Positions 1-9,615 of a DNA stretch of 64,000 nucleotides are shown piece by piece; position 1 is the stretch's first letter, and every line of letters starts with the position of its first letter. The translations under genes and the position numbers were made by a program. The notes below the pieces were generated by a model. It was not told the DNA's origin, searched no databases, and saw nothing but the letters and a program-made list of their open reading frames with translations. Location: positions 3,490,445-3,554,444 of the forward strand of contig NZ_CM001165.1 in the NCBI RefSeq assembly GCF_000213055.1, given 5' to 3'. The stretch comes from Streptomyces sp. Tu6071. Its GTDB lineage: Bacteria; Actinomycetota; Actinomycetes; Streptomycetales; Streptomycetaceae.

Positions 1-72
1 GGGCGTGGACAGCGGTGACGCGGCCAGGGGTGGTGGCGGCATCGGGCCGCCCCGTACTCGTACGCTCGCAGC

Positions 73-1023
73 ATGAGCAGCGAAGCGAACACCCCCACCG
101 GGCCCGCCGCGCCCGCCCCCGCGCGCCGGATCGATGTCCTCGACGTCCTCGACGAGGAGCAGGCCACCGCCGTCGGCGAGCTGATCGCCGCGGGCGCGCG
201 CGAGGACGGGCAGTACGCCGTCTCCGAGCAGGGCCGGCTGCATCTGCGCGGCGGCGAGCGCCCCGGCGTACGGCACGTGCTGCTGCGCCTGCCGGACGGC
301 ACCCTCGCCGGGTACGCGCAGCTCGACGGCTCCGACCCCGTCGAGTCGCCGGCCGCCGAACTCCTCGTCGCGCCCGGTCTGCGCGCGCGGGGCCACGGCC
401 GGGCGCTGGGCGAGGAGCTGCTGCGGCTCACGGGGCGGCGGCTGCGGATCTGGGCGCACGGCGGGCACCCGGCGGCGCGGCACCTCGCGCGGGTGCTCAA
501 GCTGCACCTCTTCCGCGAGCTGCGCCAGCTGCGCCGCCCGCTCACGGACCTCGACCTGCCGGAGCCCGTGTGGCCGGAGGGGATCGCGGTGCGGGCGTTC
601 GTGCCGGGGCAGGACGAGGAGGCGTGGCTGGAGCTGAACGCCGCCGCGTTCGCCCACCACCCGGAGCAGGGCGGCATGACGCCGCGCGACCTCGCCGACC
701 GCGAGGCGGAGCCGTGGTTCGACCCGGAGGGCTTCTTCCTCGCGGTGCGCGAGGACGGCGGCGAGCTGGTCGGCTTCCACTGGACGAAGGTGCACGCGGC
801 GGAGGAACTCGGCGAGGTCTACGTGGTCGGGGTCCGCCCCGGCGCCCAGGGCGGCGGCCTCGGCCGCGCCCTGACCACGACGGGCCTGCGCCACCTCGCC
901 TCCCGCGGCCTGCCGACCGGAATGCTCTACGTGGACGCGGACAACGTCCCGGCGGTGACGGTCTACGAACGCCTCGGCTTCACGACGTACGAGACGGACT
1001 TGATGTACCGCACGGAGAACTGA
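73..1023 (+). CDS. mshD: Mycothiol synthase (mycothiol acetyltransferase)
   Basis: The 316-residue protein is two fused GNAT folds, as in MshD. The N-terminal fold (about residues 20-150) is degenerate. The C-terminal fold (about 170-316) has the acetyl-CoA loop RPGAQGGGLGRAL and the late GNAT motif YVDADNVPAVTVYERLGF. MshD acetylates Cys-GlcN-Ins with acetyl-CoA, the last step of mycothiol synthesis in the cytoplasm. The ATG is preceded by TACGCT at 61-66, six nucleotides away, with no Shine-Dalgarno sequence, so the mRNA is probably leaderless. It is a single gene convergent with the next one. Length and architecture match the family, so I am confident. Confidence 0.93.
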   Translation: MSSEANTPTGPAAPAPARRIDVLDVLDEEQATAVGELIAAGAREDGQYAVSEQGRLHLRGGERPGVRHVLLRLPDGTLAGYAQLDGSDPVESPAAELLVAPGLRARGHGRALGEELLRLTGRRLRIWAHGGHPAARHLARVLKLHLFRELRQLRRPLTDLDLPEPVWPEGIAVRAFVPGQDEEAWLELNAAAFAHHPEQGGMTPRDLADREAEPWFDPEGFFLAVREDGGELVGFHWTKVHAAEELGEVYVVGVRPGAQGGGLGRALTTTGLRHLASRGLPTGMLYVDADNVPAVTVYERLGFTTYETDLMYRTEN

Positions 1024-1031
1024 GCGGAGGC

Positions 1032-1054
1032 GGTCCGGGGCGGAAGGCCGGACC
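1032..1054. terminator. Hairpin between convergent genes
   Basis: GGTCCGG (1032-1038) pairs with CCGGACC (1048-1054) across a 9-nt loop. It lies in the 46-bp gap between the convergent mshD and the secreted phosphoesterase gene, so it may stop transcription both ways. There is no T-tract, which is usual in this GC range. Confidence 0.5.
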
Positions 1055-1069
1055 ACGCGCGAGTGCCGT

Positions 1070-2140
1070 TCAGGACACCTCGCAGCCGCCTCCCGCCCCG
1101 CCCCCGCCGCCCGCCGTCCAGCTCAGCTCCGTGTACACCGCGTTGTGGTCGGAGCGCCTGGCGTGGACCTCCGCCCAGCGGGCGTCCTCCTCGGCCTGGC
1201 TCGTCACGACGCGCGGCTCCCCCCGGTCCTTGTAGACCTGGCCCGCGCCGGGGACACAGTGCAGCCCGCTGCCGAAGTAGACGTGGTCGATGGGCAGGTT
1301 CCCCGCGCCCTCCGGCTCGCCGTACCAGACCGGGCTGTAGGCCGTGGTGAAGGTCTTCGCGTGCAGGGTGCTGGTCCGCCGGCCGGCCGGTACCGCGTCG
1401 GTGAGCGGGCCGGTGCGGGACGCGAAGGCGTCGTTCACGTGCGCGGCGGTCGCGTCCGTCCTCCGCGCGTTGAAGTCGCCGGCGACGACGGTACGGGTTC
1501 CCAGCGGAAGAGCCGCGCCGAGACCTGCCGCGAGCCGGTCGAGCTCACGGCCCTGCCGCTCCGCGTCCCCGTTGGCGAGGTGGACGTCGACCACCGTGGC
1601 GCGGTTGTTCGTCCCCTTGCGCGCGAACTGCGCCCAGGGGAAGACCTTCGACGCCGCGTCCGGTTCGCCGACTCCGACCGTCCCGCTGTCCGTCACGCTC
1701 AGGGTCGACGTGTTGTAGAGGATCCAGCGCTCGTCCTGCTTGGAGGCGATCTTGTACTCCTCGAAGATCGCCTCCAGCTTCTCGCCGTCCCCCGCCGTGC
1801 CGGTGCTCACCTCTTTGTAGTTCGCCTCCTGGAGCACCAGCACGTCCGGACGTCTTGACTGGCCGTCGCGGTTGACGACCCACTCCTGGATCTGGCGGAG
1901 ACGGTCCTCGGTGCCCGCCAGTCCGTACGTCCCGGCGCACCGGGTGTTCATGCAGACGTTGTAGGTCAGGACTCGGAGGGTGTCGGGGTTCGGGTTGTTC
2001 GTGAAGCCGGCGGCGGAGGCCGGGCTCACGGCTCCGGCGGTGAGAACGAGCGCGGTGAGCGCGGAGATCGCCACGCCGGAGAACCTGGGTCTCCGGCGTG
2101 GCGGTCGGGCTGTGCGGAGCTGCGGGTGCGGCGTGTTCAC
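1070..2140 (-). CDS. Secreted endonuclease/exonuclease/phosphatase (EEP) family protein
   Basis: The protein is about 356 residues from GTG 2140, which has a GAGAGG Shine-Dalgarno nine nucleotides upstream; an in-frame ATG 30 nt earlier lacks one. A signal peptide (hydrophobic run ending ASA-AG) shows export. The EEP-fold motifs follow in order: LRVLTYNVCMN, VLVLQEANY, VVAGDFNARR, LPIDHVYFG and RRSDHNAVYTEL. These carry the metal-binding Glu/Asp and the catalytic Asp-His pair of the DNase I/sphingomyelinase/inositol phosphatase superfamily. Substrate cannot be told from sequence; an extracellular nuclease or phosphodiesterase is likely. The C-terminus ends in a Gly-rich tail with a Cys. Confidence 0.8.
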   Translation of the reverse strand: MNTPHPQLRTARPPRRRPRFSGVAISALTALVLTAGAVSPASAAGFTNNPNPDTLRVLTYNVCMNTRCAGTYGLAGTEDRLRQIQEWVVNRDGQSRRPDVLVLQEANYKEVSTGTAGDGEKLEAIFEEYKIASKQDERWILYNTSTLSVTDSGTVGVGEPDAASKVFPWAQFARKGTNNRATVVDVHLANGDAERQGRELDRLAAGLGAALPLGTRTVVAGDFNARRTDATAAHVNDAFASRTGPLTDAVPAGRRTSTLHAKTFTTAYSPVWYGEPEGAGNLPIDHVYFGSGLHCVPGAGQVYKDRGEPRVVTSQAEEDARWAEVHARRSDHNAVYTELSWTAGGGGGAGGGCEVS

Positions 2141-2212
2141 GTCTGCGTGCCTCTCTCGGCGGGACTCCACCGGGTGGGCACGACGCTCCGGCCCCCTGGC
2201 CTGCCGCGAAGG

Positions 2213-2743
2213 CTAGCTCCTCGCCCGGTGCGCCGTCAGCGCCCAGATGACCCAGGCGTCGATCGCGATCGCGATGAGGGCCCAGACCGGGAAGTACGGG
2301 AGCCACAGGAAGTGGGCGACGATGCTCGCCGAGGCGACGAAGACGCCGACCACCCGGGCCCACAGGGCGTCGCGGAAGAGGCCGAGACCGACGAGGACCG
2401 CGACGATGCCGATGATGAGCAGCGCCCAGCCCCACCCCGTCGCCGACCAGCGGAAGACGTAGTCGTTGACGCGCGTGTAGACGTCGTCCTCGGCGATGCC
2501 GCTGATGCCTCTGAGAATGTCGAGCACCCCGTTGACGAGCAGCAGCACCGCGGCGAAGGCCGTGCCGCCCACCGCCCAGCCGCTCTCGGCCCGCCGCCGG
2601 TGCGCGTCGTCGTCACCCGGTACGTTGCCGTCCGGCGCGTGGCCGCCGGACGCGTTGCCGCCCGGCACGTCGCGGCCCGGGCCCGGAGGCCGGCCGGTGG
2701 CCGGGCCGGTGTCCTGGCCGGGCGTCTGATCGGGGTACGACAT
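2213..2743 (-). CDS. Four-helix membrane protein, DUF7144-like
   Basis: This 176-residue protein starts at ATG 2743 behind a strong GGAGG. Residues 1-50 are a Gly/Pro/Asp-rich cytoplasmic tail (repeated GGxAxGGHAPDG-type text). Four hydrophobic helices follow, about residues 55-76, 97-120, 123-143 and 147-168, with the conserved feel of small actinobacterial membrane proteins (VLLLVNGVLDILRGISGI, WLPYFPVWALIAIAIDAWVIWAL). Family assignment to DUF7144 is from memory of the motif pattern. The molecular function is unknown. A longer upstream in-frame extension (to 2884) is rejected because it lacks a ribosome site and is Arg/Pro-rich shadow sequence. Confidence 0.75.
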   Translation of the reverse strand: MSYPDQTPGQDTGPATGRPPGPGRDVPGGNASGGHAPDGNVPGDDDAHRRRAESGWAVGGTAFAAVLLLVNGVLDILRGISGIAEDDVYTRVNDYVFRWSATGWGWALLIIGIVAVLVGLGLFRDALWARVVGVFVASASIVAHFLWLPYFPVWALIAIAIDAWVIWALTAHRARS

Positions 2744-2890
2744 GGTGGCCTCCTCCGTCCCCCGCTGCGCGAGAACCTCTGGAGTCCACCCTCGGCCCGC
2801 ACCCTGCCCGCCGCCACTCGGGCGGCTCGGGAGCGCGGAGGGTGCCACCCGTCGGGGCGCCGGTACGCGGCGAGTCCCCCGCACCGCCCC

Positions 2891-3940
2891 CTACGGCCGC
2901 AGCACCAGCTTCCCCACGTGGCCCCGCCGTTCCAGCTCCTCCTGCGCCCGCGCCGCGTCGGCCAGTCCGTACGAGGCCGCGATCACGGGGTGCACCGCGC
3001 CCTCGCGTGCGAGGTCCATCAGGAGGGCGAAGTGGGTGCGCGTGTGCATCGCGGAGCCGATGACCTGGGCGTTGTGGAGGTACAGGCGGCGTACGTCGAG
3101 CGTGACGGCCCAGCCCGCGAGGGCTCCGGCGACGACCCAGCGACCGCCCTCGCGCAGCAGCGGCAGGCCGTCGCCGAGCAGTTCGCCCGCGACGACGTCG
3201 AGCGCGACGTCGATGCCCTCGGGCGCCGCCTCGCGCAGCAGCGCGGTCACGTCCCCGGCGCGGTCCACGACCACGTCCGCGCCCGCCTCCCGTACCGCCG
3301 CGAGCTTCGCGCCGCTGCTCAGCGCGACGACCTTCGCGCCCCGCGCCCGTGCGAGCTGCACCGCGGCGAGGCCGACGCCGCCCGAGGCCCCCGTGACGAG
3401 GACCGTTTCGCCCCCGGCGAGCCGGCCGCGCTCGATCATGCCGAGCGCCGTGCCGTACGCGGTCGGCAGGCTCGCGAGCTGTTCGTCGTCGAGCGGCGAG
3501 TCCGTCACGTCGTGGACCTGCCCGGCCGGTGCCGTCACGTACTGGGCGTAGCCGCCGTCCCGTTCGCTCCCCATGAGGCCCACGGGGTGGGCGTCGGGCC
3601 CGTCGCCGTCGTAGAGCGCCGGGTCGACGACCACGCGGCGCCCGAGCAGCCCCTCGGCCGCGCCCGCGCCGAGCGCGGCGACCCGTCCCGCGACGTCGGC
3701 GCCCTGGATGCGCGGGAAGTCGAGCGGCCCGCGCCAGCCCGAGAGCGCCTCGGGGTCCTCGGGCGTGCCGTAGGCGCCCTGCCGCGTCCACAGGTCGGTG
3801 TTGTTGAGCGCCACCGCGCTCACCGCCACGAGCACCTCGCCCACGCCCGGCGCGGGGACGGGCATCTCGGCGAGCCGCATGACCTCCGGTCCGCCGTGCC
3901 CGGTGATCCGTACCGCGCGCATGGTCTTCGCCGCAGCCAT
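2891..3940 (-). CDS. Zinc-independent MDR oxidoreductase (quinone-oxidoreductase-like)
   Basis: This 349-residue medium-chain dehydrogenase/reductase has an N-terminal GroES-like domain (MRAVRITGHGGPEVMRLAEMP at residues 7-27) and a Rossmann domain with the nucleotide loop TGASGGVGLAAVQLA near residue 165. The structural-zinc Cys cluster of alcohol dehydrogenases is absent, so NADPH-dependent reduction of a quinone or enone is more likely than alcohol oxidation. The start has AGGAGG eight nucleotides upstream. It is divergent from the TetR gene, with a near-perfect palindrome between them, so it is probably that regulator's target. The natural substrate is unknown. Confidence 0.85.
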   Translation of the reverse strand: MAAAKTMRAVRITGHGGPEVMRLAEMPVPAPGVGEVLVAVSAVALNNTDLWTRQGAYGTPEDPEALSGWRGPLDFPRIQGADVAGRVAALGAGAAEGLLGRRVVVDPALYDGDGPDAHPVGLMGSERDGGYAQYVTAPAGQVHDVTDSPLDDEQLASLPTAYGTALGMIERGRLAGGETVLVTGASGGVGLAAVQLARARGAKVVALSSGAKLAAVREAGADVVVDRAGDVTALLREAAPEGIDVALDVVAGELLGDGLPLLREGGRWVVAGALAGWAVTLDVRRLYLHNAQVIGSAMHTRTHFALLMDLAREGAVHPVIAASYGLADAARAQEELERRGHVGKLVLRP

Positions 3941-3963
3941 CGTGTCGCCCTCCTCGCAGGTAT

Positions 3964-4001
3964 ACTGATCTGTGTACTTGCGCCACCGTACACCGATCAG
4001 T
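3964..4001. promoter_or_regulatory. Palindromic operator between the MDR gene and tetR
   Basis: CTGATCTGTGTAC (3965-3977) and GTACACCGATCAG (3988-4000) match as inverted repeats at 12 of 13 positions, extended by one more pair (3964/4001), with a 10-bp spacer. It lies between the divergent starts at 3940 and 4014 and ends 13 bp before the tetR GTG. This is the expected place and shape for autorepression plus control of the neighbouring oxidoreductase. Confidence 0.8.
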
Positions 4002-4013
4002 GAAGGAGCGCGC

Positions 4014-4715
4014 GTGCCGGAGAACCCGCACCCCCCGGCGGACCCCGCGTCCCCGCCGCCGGGCCCCGCCCCACAGGCGGACGCCCCCGCCTTGCCTCCG
4101 GACGCCCCCGCCTCGCAGGCGGGCTCCCCGGCGTCCCCCGCGGAGCCGGAGCGTCCCCTCTCCCCCGCGGGGCGCCGTGTCGTGGCGGCGGCCGAGGAGC
4201 TGTTCTACGCGCACGGCATCACGGCCGTCGGCGTGGACCTCATAGCCGAGCGCTCCGGCGTCACCAAGCGCACGCTGTACAACCAGTTCGGCTCGAAGGA
4301 CCGGCTCGTCGCCGCGTACCTCGCCGCCCGCGACGCCCGCTGGCGCGCGCTCGTACGCGCCGAGGTGGACGCCGTACGCGGCACGGACCCCGTCGCCGCC
4401 GTCACCGCGCCCTTCACCGCGCTGCGCGAGTGGAGCCGCGCGGACGCGGCGCGCGGCTGCGCCTTCATCAACGCGCTCGCCGAACTCCCCGACCCCGCCC
4501 ACCCCGCGCACCGCGTCGCCGCCGGACAGAAGCTGTGGCTGCGCGCCCTCTTCGCCCACCTCGCCACCGAGGCCGGCTGCCGCGCCCCCGACGCCCTCGC
4601 GACCCGCCTCCTCGTCCTCCACGAAGGCGCCCTCGCCACTCAGCCCCTCCCCCTCGACACGCTCGCGGAGACGACGGCACTGGCCGGGGAGCTGGTCCGG
4701 GCGGCGGCGAGGTGA
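4014..4715 (+). CDS. TetR/AcrR-family transcriptional regulator
   Basis: The GTG at 4014 is chosen because GAAGGAG sits five nucleotides upstream; the in-frame ATG at 3972 would lie inside the operator. The 233-residue protein has a 45-residue Pro/Ala tail with repeated PDAPAS-like units, then a TetR helix-turn-helix (GITAVGVDLIAERSGVTKRT followed by LYNQFGSKDRLVAAYL, about residues 64-100). The ligand-binding C-terminal domain resembles the AefR/TetR_C type with CAFINALAEL. It probably represses itself and the divergent oxidoreductase through the palindrome at 3964-4001. The ligand is unknown. Confidence 0.87.
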   Translation: MPENPHPPADPASPPPGPAPQADAPALPPDAPASQAGSPASPAEPERPLSPAGRRVVAAAEELFYAHGITAVGVDLIAERSGVTKRTLYNQFGSKDRLVAAYLAARDARWRALVRAEVDAVRGTDPVAAVTAPFTALREWSRADAARGCAFINALAELPDPAHPAHRVAAGQKLWLRALFAHLATEAGCRAPDALATRLLVLHEGALATQPLPLDTLAETTALAGELVRAAAR

Positions 4716-5334
4716 TCACCGGGAGGTGCGGTGAGCGCGGGGGAGCGAGCTGATCGCGGGGCCGGGCGCCGATCGCGCGGCGGCGAGCTGATCGCGGGGC
4801 GGGGCGGGCACGGTGGGGCCGGTACGGGAACGGGGCGCGACCCGCGTACGAACGTACGAGCCGCGCCCCAACCGGGTACGGCCGCACACGCGACCGCGAC
4901 ACCCGTACACGCCCCCCCGCACGCGCACCCGCACGCGCCGCCCCCGCCCCCGCACCGGCCCCGCTCCCCGCGCGCCCGCCCCGTACCGACCCCCTCCCCC
5001 GCACGCCCCTCGCCCGACCCCGGCAAACTCCGCGCCACGTGTACGTAACCCTTCATTCAGCAAGCCTTGCGACGCTCGCCGAATGCAGCCGCCCGCCCCG
5101 GAGCCCGGCTCCTCCGGCACGCCCCCCACACCGCCCGCGCCCGCCCCGGCCGAGAGCACCGAGGCCCGCGCGGTCGCCGAGGGCTCCCACGGCGCCCCCG
5201 GCACCCACCGCGCCAACGGCCACGACCCGCGCCCCGGCGCCCCGCGCCCCGCGTCCGCGCCCGGCGCGCCCTCTTCCCCGGGAACATCCCCGCTCAACGC
5301 GCCACAACCGCCGTTCAGGCGGAAGAATGACCCC
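4716..5334. other. 619-bp region between tetR and ppk
   Basis: No convincing gene. GCGAGCTGATCGCGGGGC occurs at 4745-4762 and 4783-4800. From about 4870 to 5330 the plus strand is strongly C-rich, which keeps several frames open and gives Pro/Arg-rich shadow ORFs. The ppk frame stays open back to 4813 and has an alternative ATG at 5083, so part of this stretch could be coding. No clear PHO-box tandem is seen; a lone GTTCAGGCGGA lies at about 5313. Confidence 0.5.
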
Positions 5335-7671
5335 ATGACGCAGCCGAGCAGCAGCAGCCCCAGCGCCCCGGTCCCCGGTTCCGCCCCCTCCTCCCCCGAC
5401 TCCGGCCGCGCCACCGACCCCGCCGGGACCGCCCGCGCCGAGACCGGCCGCGCCACCGTCGCCTCGCTGCCCGGCCACCGCTCCGCCCCCACCGGGCAGC
5501 CCCCGCACGGCAGCGCGCACGGCGGCACCGCGGGCACCGGTTCCGCTCTCGAACCCGACCTCGACGCCGACCTCGACGCCTACGAGGACCCCGAGGGCGT
5601 GGAGCTTCCCGCCGGCCGCTTCCTCGACCGCGAGCGCTCCTGGCTCGCCTTCAACGAGCGCGTCCTCGAACTCGCCGAGGACCCGCGCACCCCGCTGCTC
5701 GAACGTGCCAACTTCCTGGCGATCTTCGCGAGCAATCTGGACGAGTTCTTCATGGTCCGGGTCGCGGGCCTCAAGCGACGTATCGCGACAGGTGTCGCGA
5801 CACGTTCGGCGTCCGGGCTGCTGCCGCGCGAAGTCCTGGAGCTGATCTGGACGCGCTCGCGCGAACTCATGGCGCGCCACGCGGCCTGCTTCCAGCAGGA
5901 CGTGCTGCCCGCGCTCGCCGACGAGGGCGTGCAGCTCGTGCGCTGGGCGGAGCTGAGCGAGACCGAGCAGGCGCGGCTCTTCACGCTCTTCCGGCAGCAG
6001 ATCTTCCCCGTCCTCACCCCTCTCGCGGTGGACCCGGCGCACCCCTTCCCGTACATCTCGGGGCTGAGCCTCAACCTCGCGGTGGTGGTGCGGAACCCGG
6101 TGAGCGGCCACCGCCACTTCGCGCGCGTCAAGGTCCCGCCGCTCCTGAGCCGCTTCCTGGAGGCCGCGCCCGACCGGTACGTCCCCATCGAGGACGTCAT
6201 CGCGGCGCACCTGGAGGAACTGTTCCCGGGCATGGAGGTGCTCGCGCACCACAGCTTCCGGCTCACCCGCAACGAGGACCTGGAGGTCGAGGAGGACGAC
6301 GCGGAGAACCTGCTCCAGGCGCTGGAGAAGGAGCTGATGCGCCGCAGGTTCGGGCCGCCGGTCCGTCTCGAGGTGGAGGAGTCGATCGACCCGTACATCC
6401 TCGACCTGCTCGTGCGCGAGCTGAAGATCTCGGACGTCGAGGTGTACCCGCTGCCGGGGCCGCTCGACCTCACGGGCCTCTTCGGGATCGCCTCGCTCGA
6501 CCGTCCCGAGCTGAAGTTCCCGAAGTTCATCGCGGGCACGCACCGCGACCTCGCCGAGGTGGAGTCGGCGTCCGCGCCGGACATCTTCGCGGCGGTACGG
6601 GAACGGGACGTGCTGCTGCACCACCCGTACGACTCCTTCTCGACCTCGGTGCAGGCGTTCCTCGAACAGGCCGCCGCCGACCCGGACGTGCTCGCCATCA
6701 AGCAGACGCTGTACCGGACTTCGGGCGACTCGCCGATAGTGGACGCGCTCATCGACGCGGCCGAGTCGGGCAAGCAGGTGCTCGTCCTCGTCGAGATCAA
6801 GGCGCGCTTCGACGAACAGGCGAACATCAAGTGGGCGCGGAAGCTGGAGGAGGCCGGCTGCCACGTGGTCTACGGGCTCGTCGGCCTCAAGACCCACTGC
6901 AAGCTCTCGCTCGTCGTCCGCCAGGAGGGCGAGACGCTGCGCCGCTACTCCCACGTGGGGACGGGCAACTACCACCCGAAGACGGCCCGGCTCTACGAGG
7001 ACCTCGGCCTTCTCACCGCCGACCCGCAGGTCGGCGCGGACCTCTCCGACCTCTTCAACCGGCTCTCGGGGTACTCGCGGCGCGAGACGTACCGCCGTCT
7101 CCTCGTCGCCCCGCGCTCGCTGCGCGACGGCCTGATCGAGCGCATCGAGAACGAGGTGCGCCACCACCGCGCGGGCCGTCCCGCGCACGTGCACTTCAAG
7201 GTCAACTCGATGGTGGACGAGGCGATCATCGACGCCTGCTACCGCGCCTCGATGGCGGGCGTCCCCGTCGACGTGTGGGTGCGGGGCATCTGCGCGATCC
7301 GCCCCGGGGTCCCCGGGCTCTCCGAGAACATCCGCGTCCGCTCGGTCCTCGGCCGCTTCCTGGAGCACTCGCGGGTCTTCGCCTTCGGCAACGGCGGCGA
7401 ACCCGAAGTGTGGTTCGGCAGCGCCGACATGATGCACCGCAACCTGGACCGCCGGATCGAGGCGCTGGTACGGGTCTCGGACCCCGCCCACCGCGCGGCG
7501 CTCGCGCGCGTCCTGGAGACCGGCATGTCGGACTCGACGGCCTCGTGGCACCTCGGCCCCGACGGCGAGTGGAACCGGCACTCGACCGACGCGGACGGAC
7601 AGCAACTTCCCAACGTGCAGGAACTGTTGATCGACGCGCGGAGGCGGAGGCGTGGCACCTCGACCCCCTGA
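5335..7671 (+). CDS. ppk: Polyphosphate kinase 1
   Basis: PPK1 makes long-chain polyphosphate from ATP reversibly. From ATG 5335 the protein is 778 residues, close to Streptomyces PPKs. Residues 1-80 are a Ser/Pro/Ala tail. The N domain starts at [20 protein letters not shown]. The two phosphotransfer histidines are seen in LKTHCKLSL (H521) and [14 protein letters not shown] (H678), and the [16 protein letters not shown] loop lies between them. GGAAGA precedes the start at loose spacing. An in-frame ATG at 5083 would add 84 low-complexity residues and cannot be excluded. The downstream CHAD gene overlaps by 20 nt and the Nudix gene by 4 nt, so the three form an operon. Confidence 0.95.
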   Translation: MTQPSSSSPSAPVPGSAPSSPDSGRATDPAGTARAETGRATVASLPGHRSAPTGQPPHGSAHGGTAGTGSALEPDLDADLDAYEDPEGVELPAGRFLDRERSWLAFNERVLELAEDPRTPLLERANFLAIFASNLDEFFMVRVAGLKRRIATGVATRSASGLLPREVLELIWTRSRELMARHAACFQQDVLPALADEGVQLVRWAELSETEQARLFTLFRQQIFPVLTPLAVDPAHPFPYISGLSLNLAVVVRNPVSGHRHFARVKVPPLLSRFLEAAPDRYVPIEDVIAAHLEELFPGMEVLAHHSFRLTRNEDLEVEEDDAENLLQALEKELMRRRFGPPVRLEVEESIDPYILDLLVRELKISDVEVYPLPGPLDLTGLFGIASLDRPELKFPKFIAGTHRDLAEVESASAPDIFAAVRERDVLLHHPYDSFSTSVQAFLEQAAADPDVLAIKQTLYRTSGDSPIVDALIDAAESGKQVLVLVEIKARFDEQANIKWARKLEEAGCHVVYGLVGLKTHCKLSLVVRQEGETLRRYSHVGTGNYHPKTARLYEDLGLLTADPQVGADLSDLFNRLSGYSRRETYRRLLVAPRSLRDGLIERIENEVRHHRAGRPAHVHFKVNSMVDEAIIDACYRASMAGVPVDVWVRGICAIRPGVPGLSENIRVRSVLGRFLEHSRVFAFGNGGEPEVWFGSADMMHRNLDRRIEALVRVSDPAHRAALARVLETGMSDSTASWHLGPDGEWNRHSTDADGQQLPNVQELLIDARRRRRGTSTP

Positions 7672-8701
7672 GCAGGCCCGGCCGCAGGGCACGCCGGTCC
7701 GCGCCCCCCAGGGCCCCGGCGCGCCCGGAGCCCCCGGCTCGCCCGGCCACCCCGTCACGGCCTACCTCCAGGAGCAGGCCGCCGCGTTCCTCCGCGCCCT
7801 GCGCGCCCGCCGCGAGTCGGGCACCTCGGCGCCGGAGACGGAGGCGGCGGTGCACGCCCTGCGCGGCGCGGCGCACCGCGTGGAGGCGACCCTGCACACC
7901 TTCCGCCCGCTCCTGGAGGCGGAGTGGGCGGAGCACCTGCAAGGCGAACTCAACTGGCTGTCGGCGGTGCTGGGCAGCGAGTACGCGTGCGCGCACCGGC
8001 TCGGGCGGCTCCTCGGCGCGCTGCGGAGGCTGCGGGACGAGGAGGGGGCACGGGCCGCCGCCGTGCCCGCCCAGGGGCACCCGGAAGGGCCGCTCCCCAT
8101 GGGCGCGGCACGCGCGGGCGCGCTCCTCGACCGGCAGTTGACCCTCGCCCGCAACCGCGCGCACTCGGCGGCGCTCGACGCGCTCGGCTCGGCGCGCTTC
8201 CACGCGGTCGCGGACGCGGTCGCGGTCCTCGCGAGCGAGGTCCCCTACCGTCGCGGCACCTCCCCGCACGATCCCGAAGTCATCGGCGCCCTGGCCTCGT
8301 TGACCTCGCACCGGCTCGCCGACGCGATCGCCGCGCTTCCGCTCGACCGCGCGGGCGCCCCGTACAACGCCGAGGCGTCGGCGCTCGGCAGCGCCGCCCC
8401 CGGCGGGGAGCCGCAGGACGCGCCCTGGCACCGGGTGCGGGGCCTGCTGCGGGTGCGGGTGTACGCGGCGGAGGCGCTCGGCGCCGCGCCGGAGGCCCGT
8501 ACCGCCCCGGGGGCGCACGCCCTGGACCGGCACCGGGAGGCGGCGGACGCGGCGACGGCGGCAGCGGCGGCGGCCCGCACCCCGCGCATCGCCCCGCCGA
8601 CGGCGTACGCGCTCGGTGTCCTGCACGCGGTCCAGCGCCAGGAGGTGGAGGCGGCGCGCCACACCTTCCAGCGCGTGTGGCGAGAGGCGGTACGCGTATG
8701 A
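7652..8701 (+). CDS. CHAD domain protein
   Basis: The GTG at 7652 lies inside the end of ppk and has GGAGGCGGAGGC just upstream. The 349-residue protein has a Pro/Gly tail, then the alpha-helical CHAD fold: conserved His and basic residues recur in [44 protein letters not shown] and [21 protein letters not shown] domains bind polyphosphate, so a role with the overlapping ppk is strongly suggested. No catalytic CYTH/triphosphatase domain is attached. Overlap with ppk and with the Nudix gene implies translational coupling. Confidence 0.9.
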   Translation: MAPRPPEQARPQGTPVRAPQGPGAPGAPGSPGHPVTAYLQEQAAAFLRALRARRESGTSAPETEAAVHALRGAAHRVEATLHTFRPLLEAEWAEHLQGELNWLSAVLGSEYACAHRLGRLLGALRRLRDEEGARAAAVPAQGHPEGPLPMGAARAGALLDRQLTLARNRAHSAALDALGSARFHAVADAVAVLASEVPYRRGTSPHDPEVIGALASLTSHRLADAIAALPLDRAGAPYNAEASALGSAAPGGEPQDAPWHRVRGLLRVRVYAAEALGAAPEARTAPGAHALDRHREAADAATAAAAAARTPRIAPPTAYALGVLHAVQRQEVEAARHTFQRVWREAVRV

Positions 8702-9114
8702 GCACCCCGGTCCGCGCGGCGGGCTGCGTCCTGTGGCGCCGCTCGCCCGCGCACGGCGTCGAGTTCTGCCTCGTCAGCCGTCCTAAATGGCACGATTGGT
8801 CGCTTCCTAAGGGGAAGCTCAAGCACGGGGAGACGGAGCTGGCGGCGGCCCTGCGCGAGGTCGAGGAGGAGACGGGCCGTACGTGCCGCCCCACGACCCG
8901 CCTCCCGCGCGTCCACTACCGGACCCACGACGGCCGCCGGAAGACGGTCGACTACTGGCTCGCGGAGGAGACGGGCGGCACGTTCACGCCGAACCAGGAG
9001 ATCGACGAGATCCGCTGGCTGCCGACCGCGGCGGCGGCGGAGCTGCTCACGGAGGCGCGGGACCGGGCGCTGCTGGCCCAAGCGGTGCGGGAGTTGGCGC
9101 TGAGCCGGGGCTGA
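8698..9114 (+). CDS. Nudix hydrolase (MutT-like)
   Basis: The 138-residue protein overlaps the CHAD stop as ATGA. The Nudix box is G-KLKHG-E-TELAAAL-REVEEETG, complete except that the last hydrophobic position is Arg. It resembles the N-terminal half of mycobacterial MutT1 but lacks the histidine-phosphatase half. Possible substrates are 8-oxo-dGTP or diadenosine/inositol polyphosphates; the ppk-CHAD context favours a phosphate-anhydride link. The gene is followed by three copies of a GAGCCGGGGCT-like 11-mer near 9108-9130. Confidence 0.9.
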   Translation: MSTPVRAAGCVLWRRSPAHGVEFCLVSRPKWHDWSLPKGKLKHGETELAAALREVEEETGRTCRPTTRLPRVHYRTHDGRRKTVDYWLAEETGGTFTPNQEIDEIRWLPTAAAAELLTEARDRALLAQAVRELALSRG

Positions 9115-9188
9115 GCCGGGGCTGAGCGGGGACCCGTACGCTCGCCGGACCGGCAACGCGTCACCTGCCCACTCACCGAGGGAGCCCC

Positions 9189-9527
9189 GTGATCACCGTC
9201 CACCTCAAGTACGAGATCGACCCCGACCGCGTGGAGGACTTCGCCGAGTACGGGCGCCGCTGGATCACCCTGGTCAATCGCTTCGGCGGCGTCCACCACG
9301 GGTACTTCCTGCCGAGCGAGGGGGACAGCGACATCGCGTACGCCCTCTTCACCTTCCCCGACTTCGCGAGCTACGAGCGCTACCGCAAGCGGAGCGCCGA
9401 GGACCCCGAGAGCCGGGCCGCGCTCGACCTCGCCCGTACGACGCGCTGCATCCGCCGCTACGAGCGCCGCTTCCTCGCCCCCCTCGACCACCCCGAGACC
9501 CCCTGGACACAGGCGCCCGGGGCCTGA
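9189..9527 (+). CDS. NIPSNAP family protein
   Basis: This 112-residue protein starts at a GTG with GAGGGAG upstream. It is a dimeric alpha/beta-barrel type of the NIPSNAP family: MITVHLKYEIDP, then HHGYFLPSEGDSDIAYALFTFPDFASYERYR and a C-terminal RRYERRFLAPL. These proteins have no agreed biochemical role in bacteria. It stands 74 bp after the Nudix gene and 88 bp before the dehydratase on the same strand, so it may be co-transcribed. Confidence 0.87.
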   Translation: MITVHLKYEIDPDRVEDFAEYGRRWITLVNRFGGVHHGYFLPSEGDSDIAYALFTFPDFASYERYRKRSAEDPESRAALDLARTTRCIRRYERRFLAPLDHPETPWTQAPGA

Positions 9528-9615
9528 GGAGCCCGAAGGGCGTGCGCCGGGTGGTACCGGCACGGCAGACTGGCCGTGTACCACCCCCGTGCCCCGCCCG
9601 CTCGCCAGGAGACCC

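Noticed and set aside
5040..5334. A PHO box before ppk
   Set aside because: Only a single GTTCA-type unit (about 5313) is seen, with no 11-bp partner.
5053..7758. A 901-codon open frame on the minus strand opposite ppk
   Set aside because: It is antisense to an unmistakable PPK, rich in Arg/Val/Glu as expected of a shadow frame in GC-rich DNA, and shows no domain.
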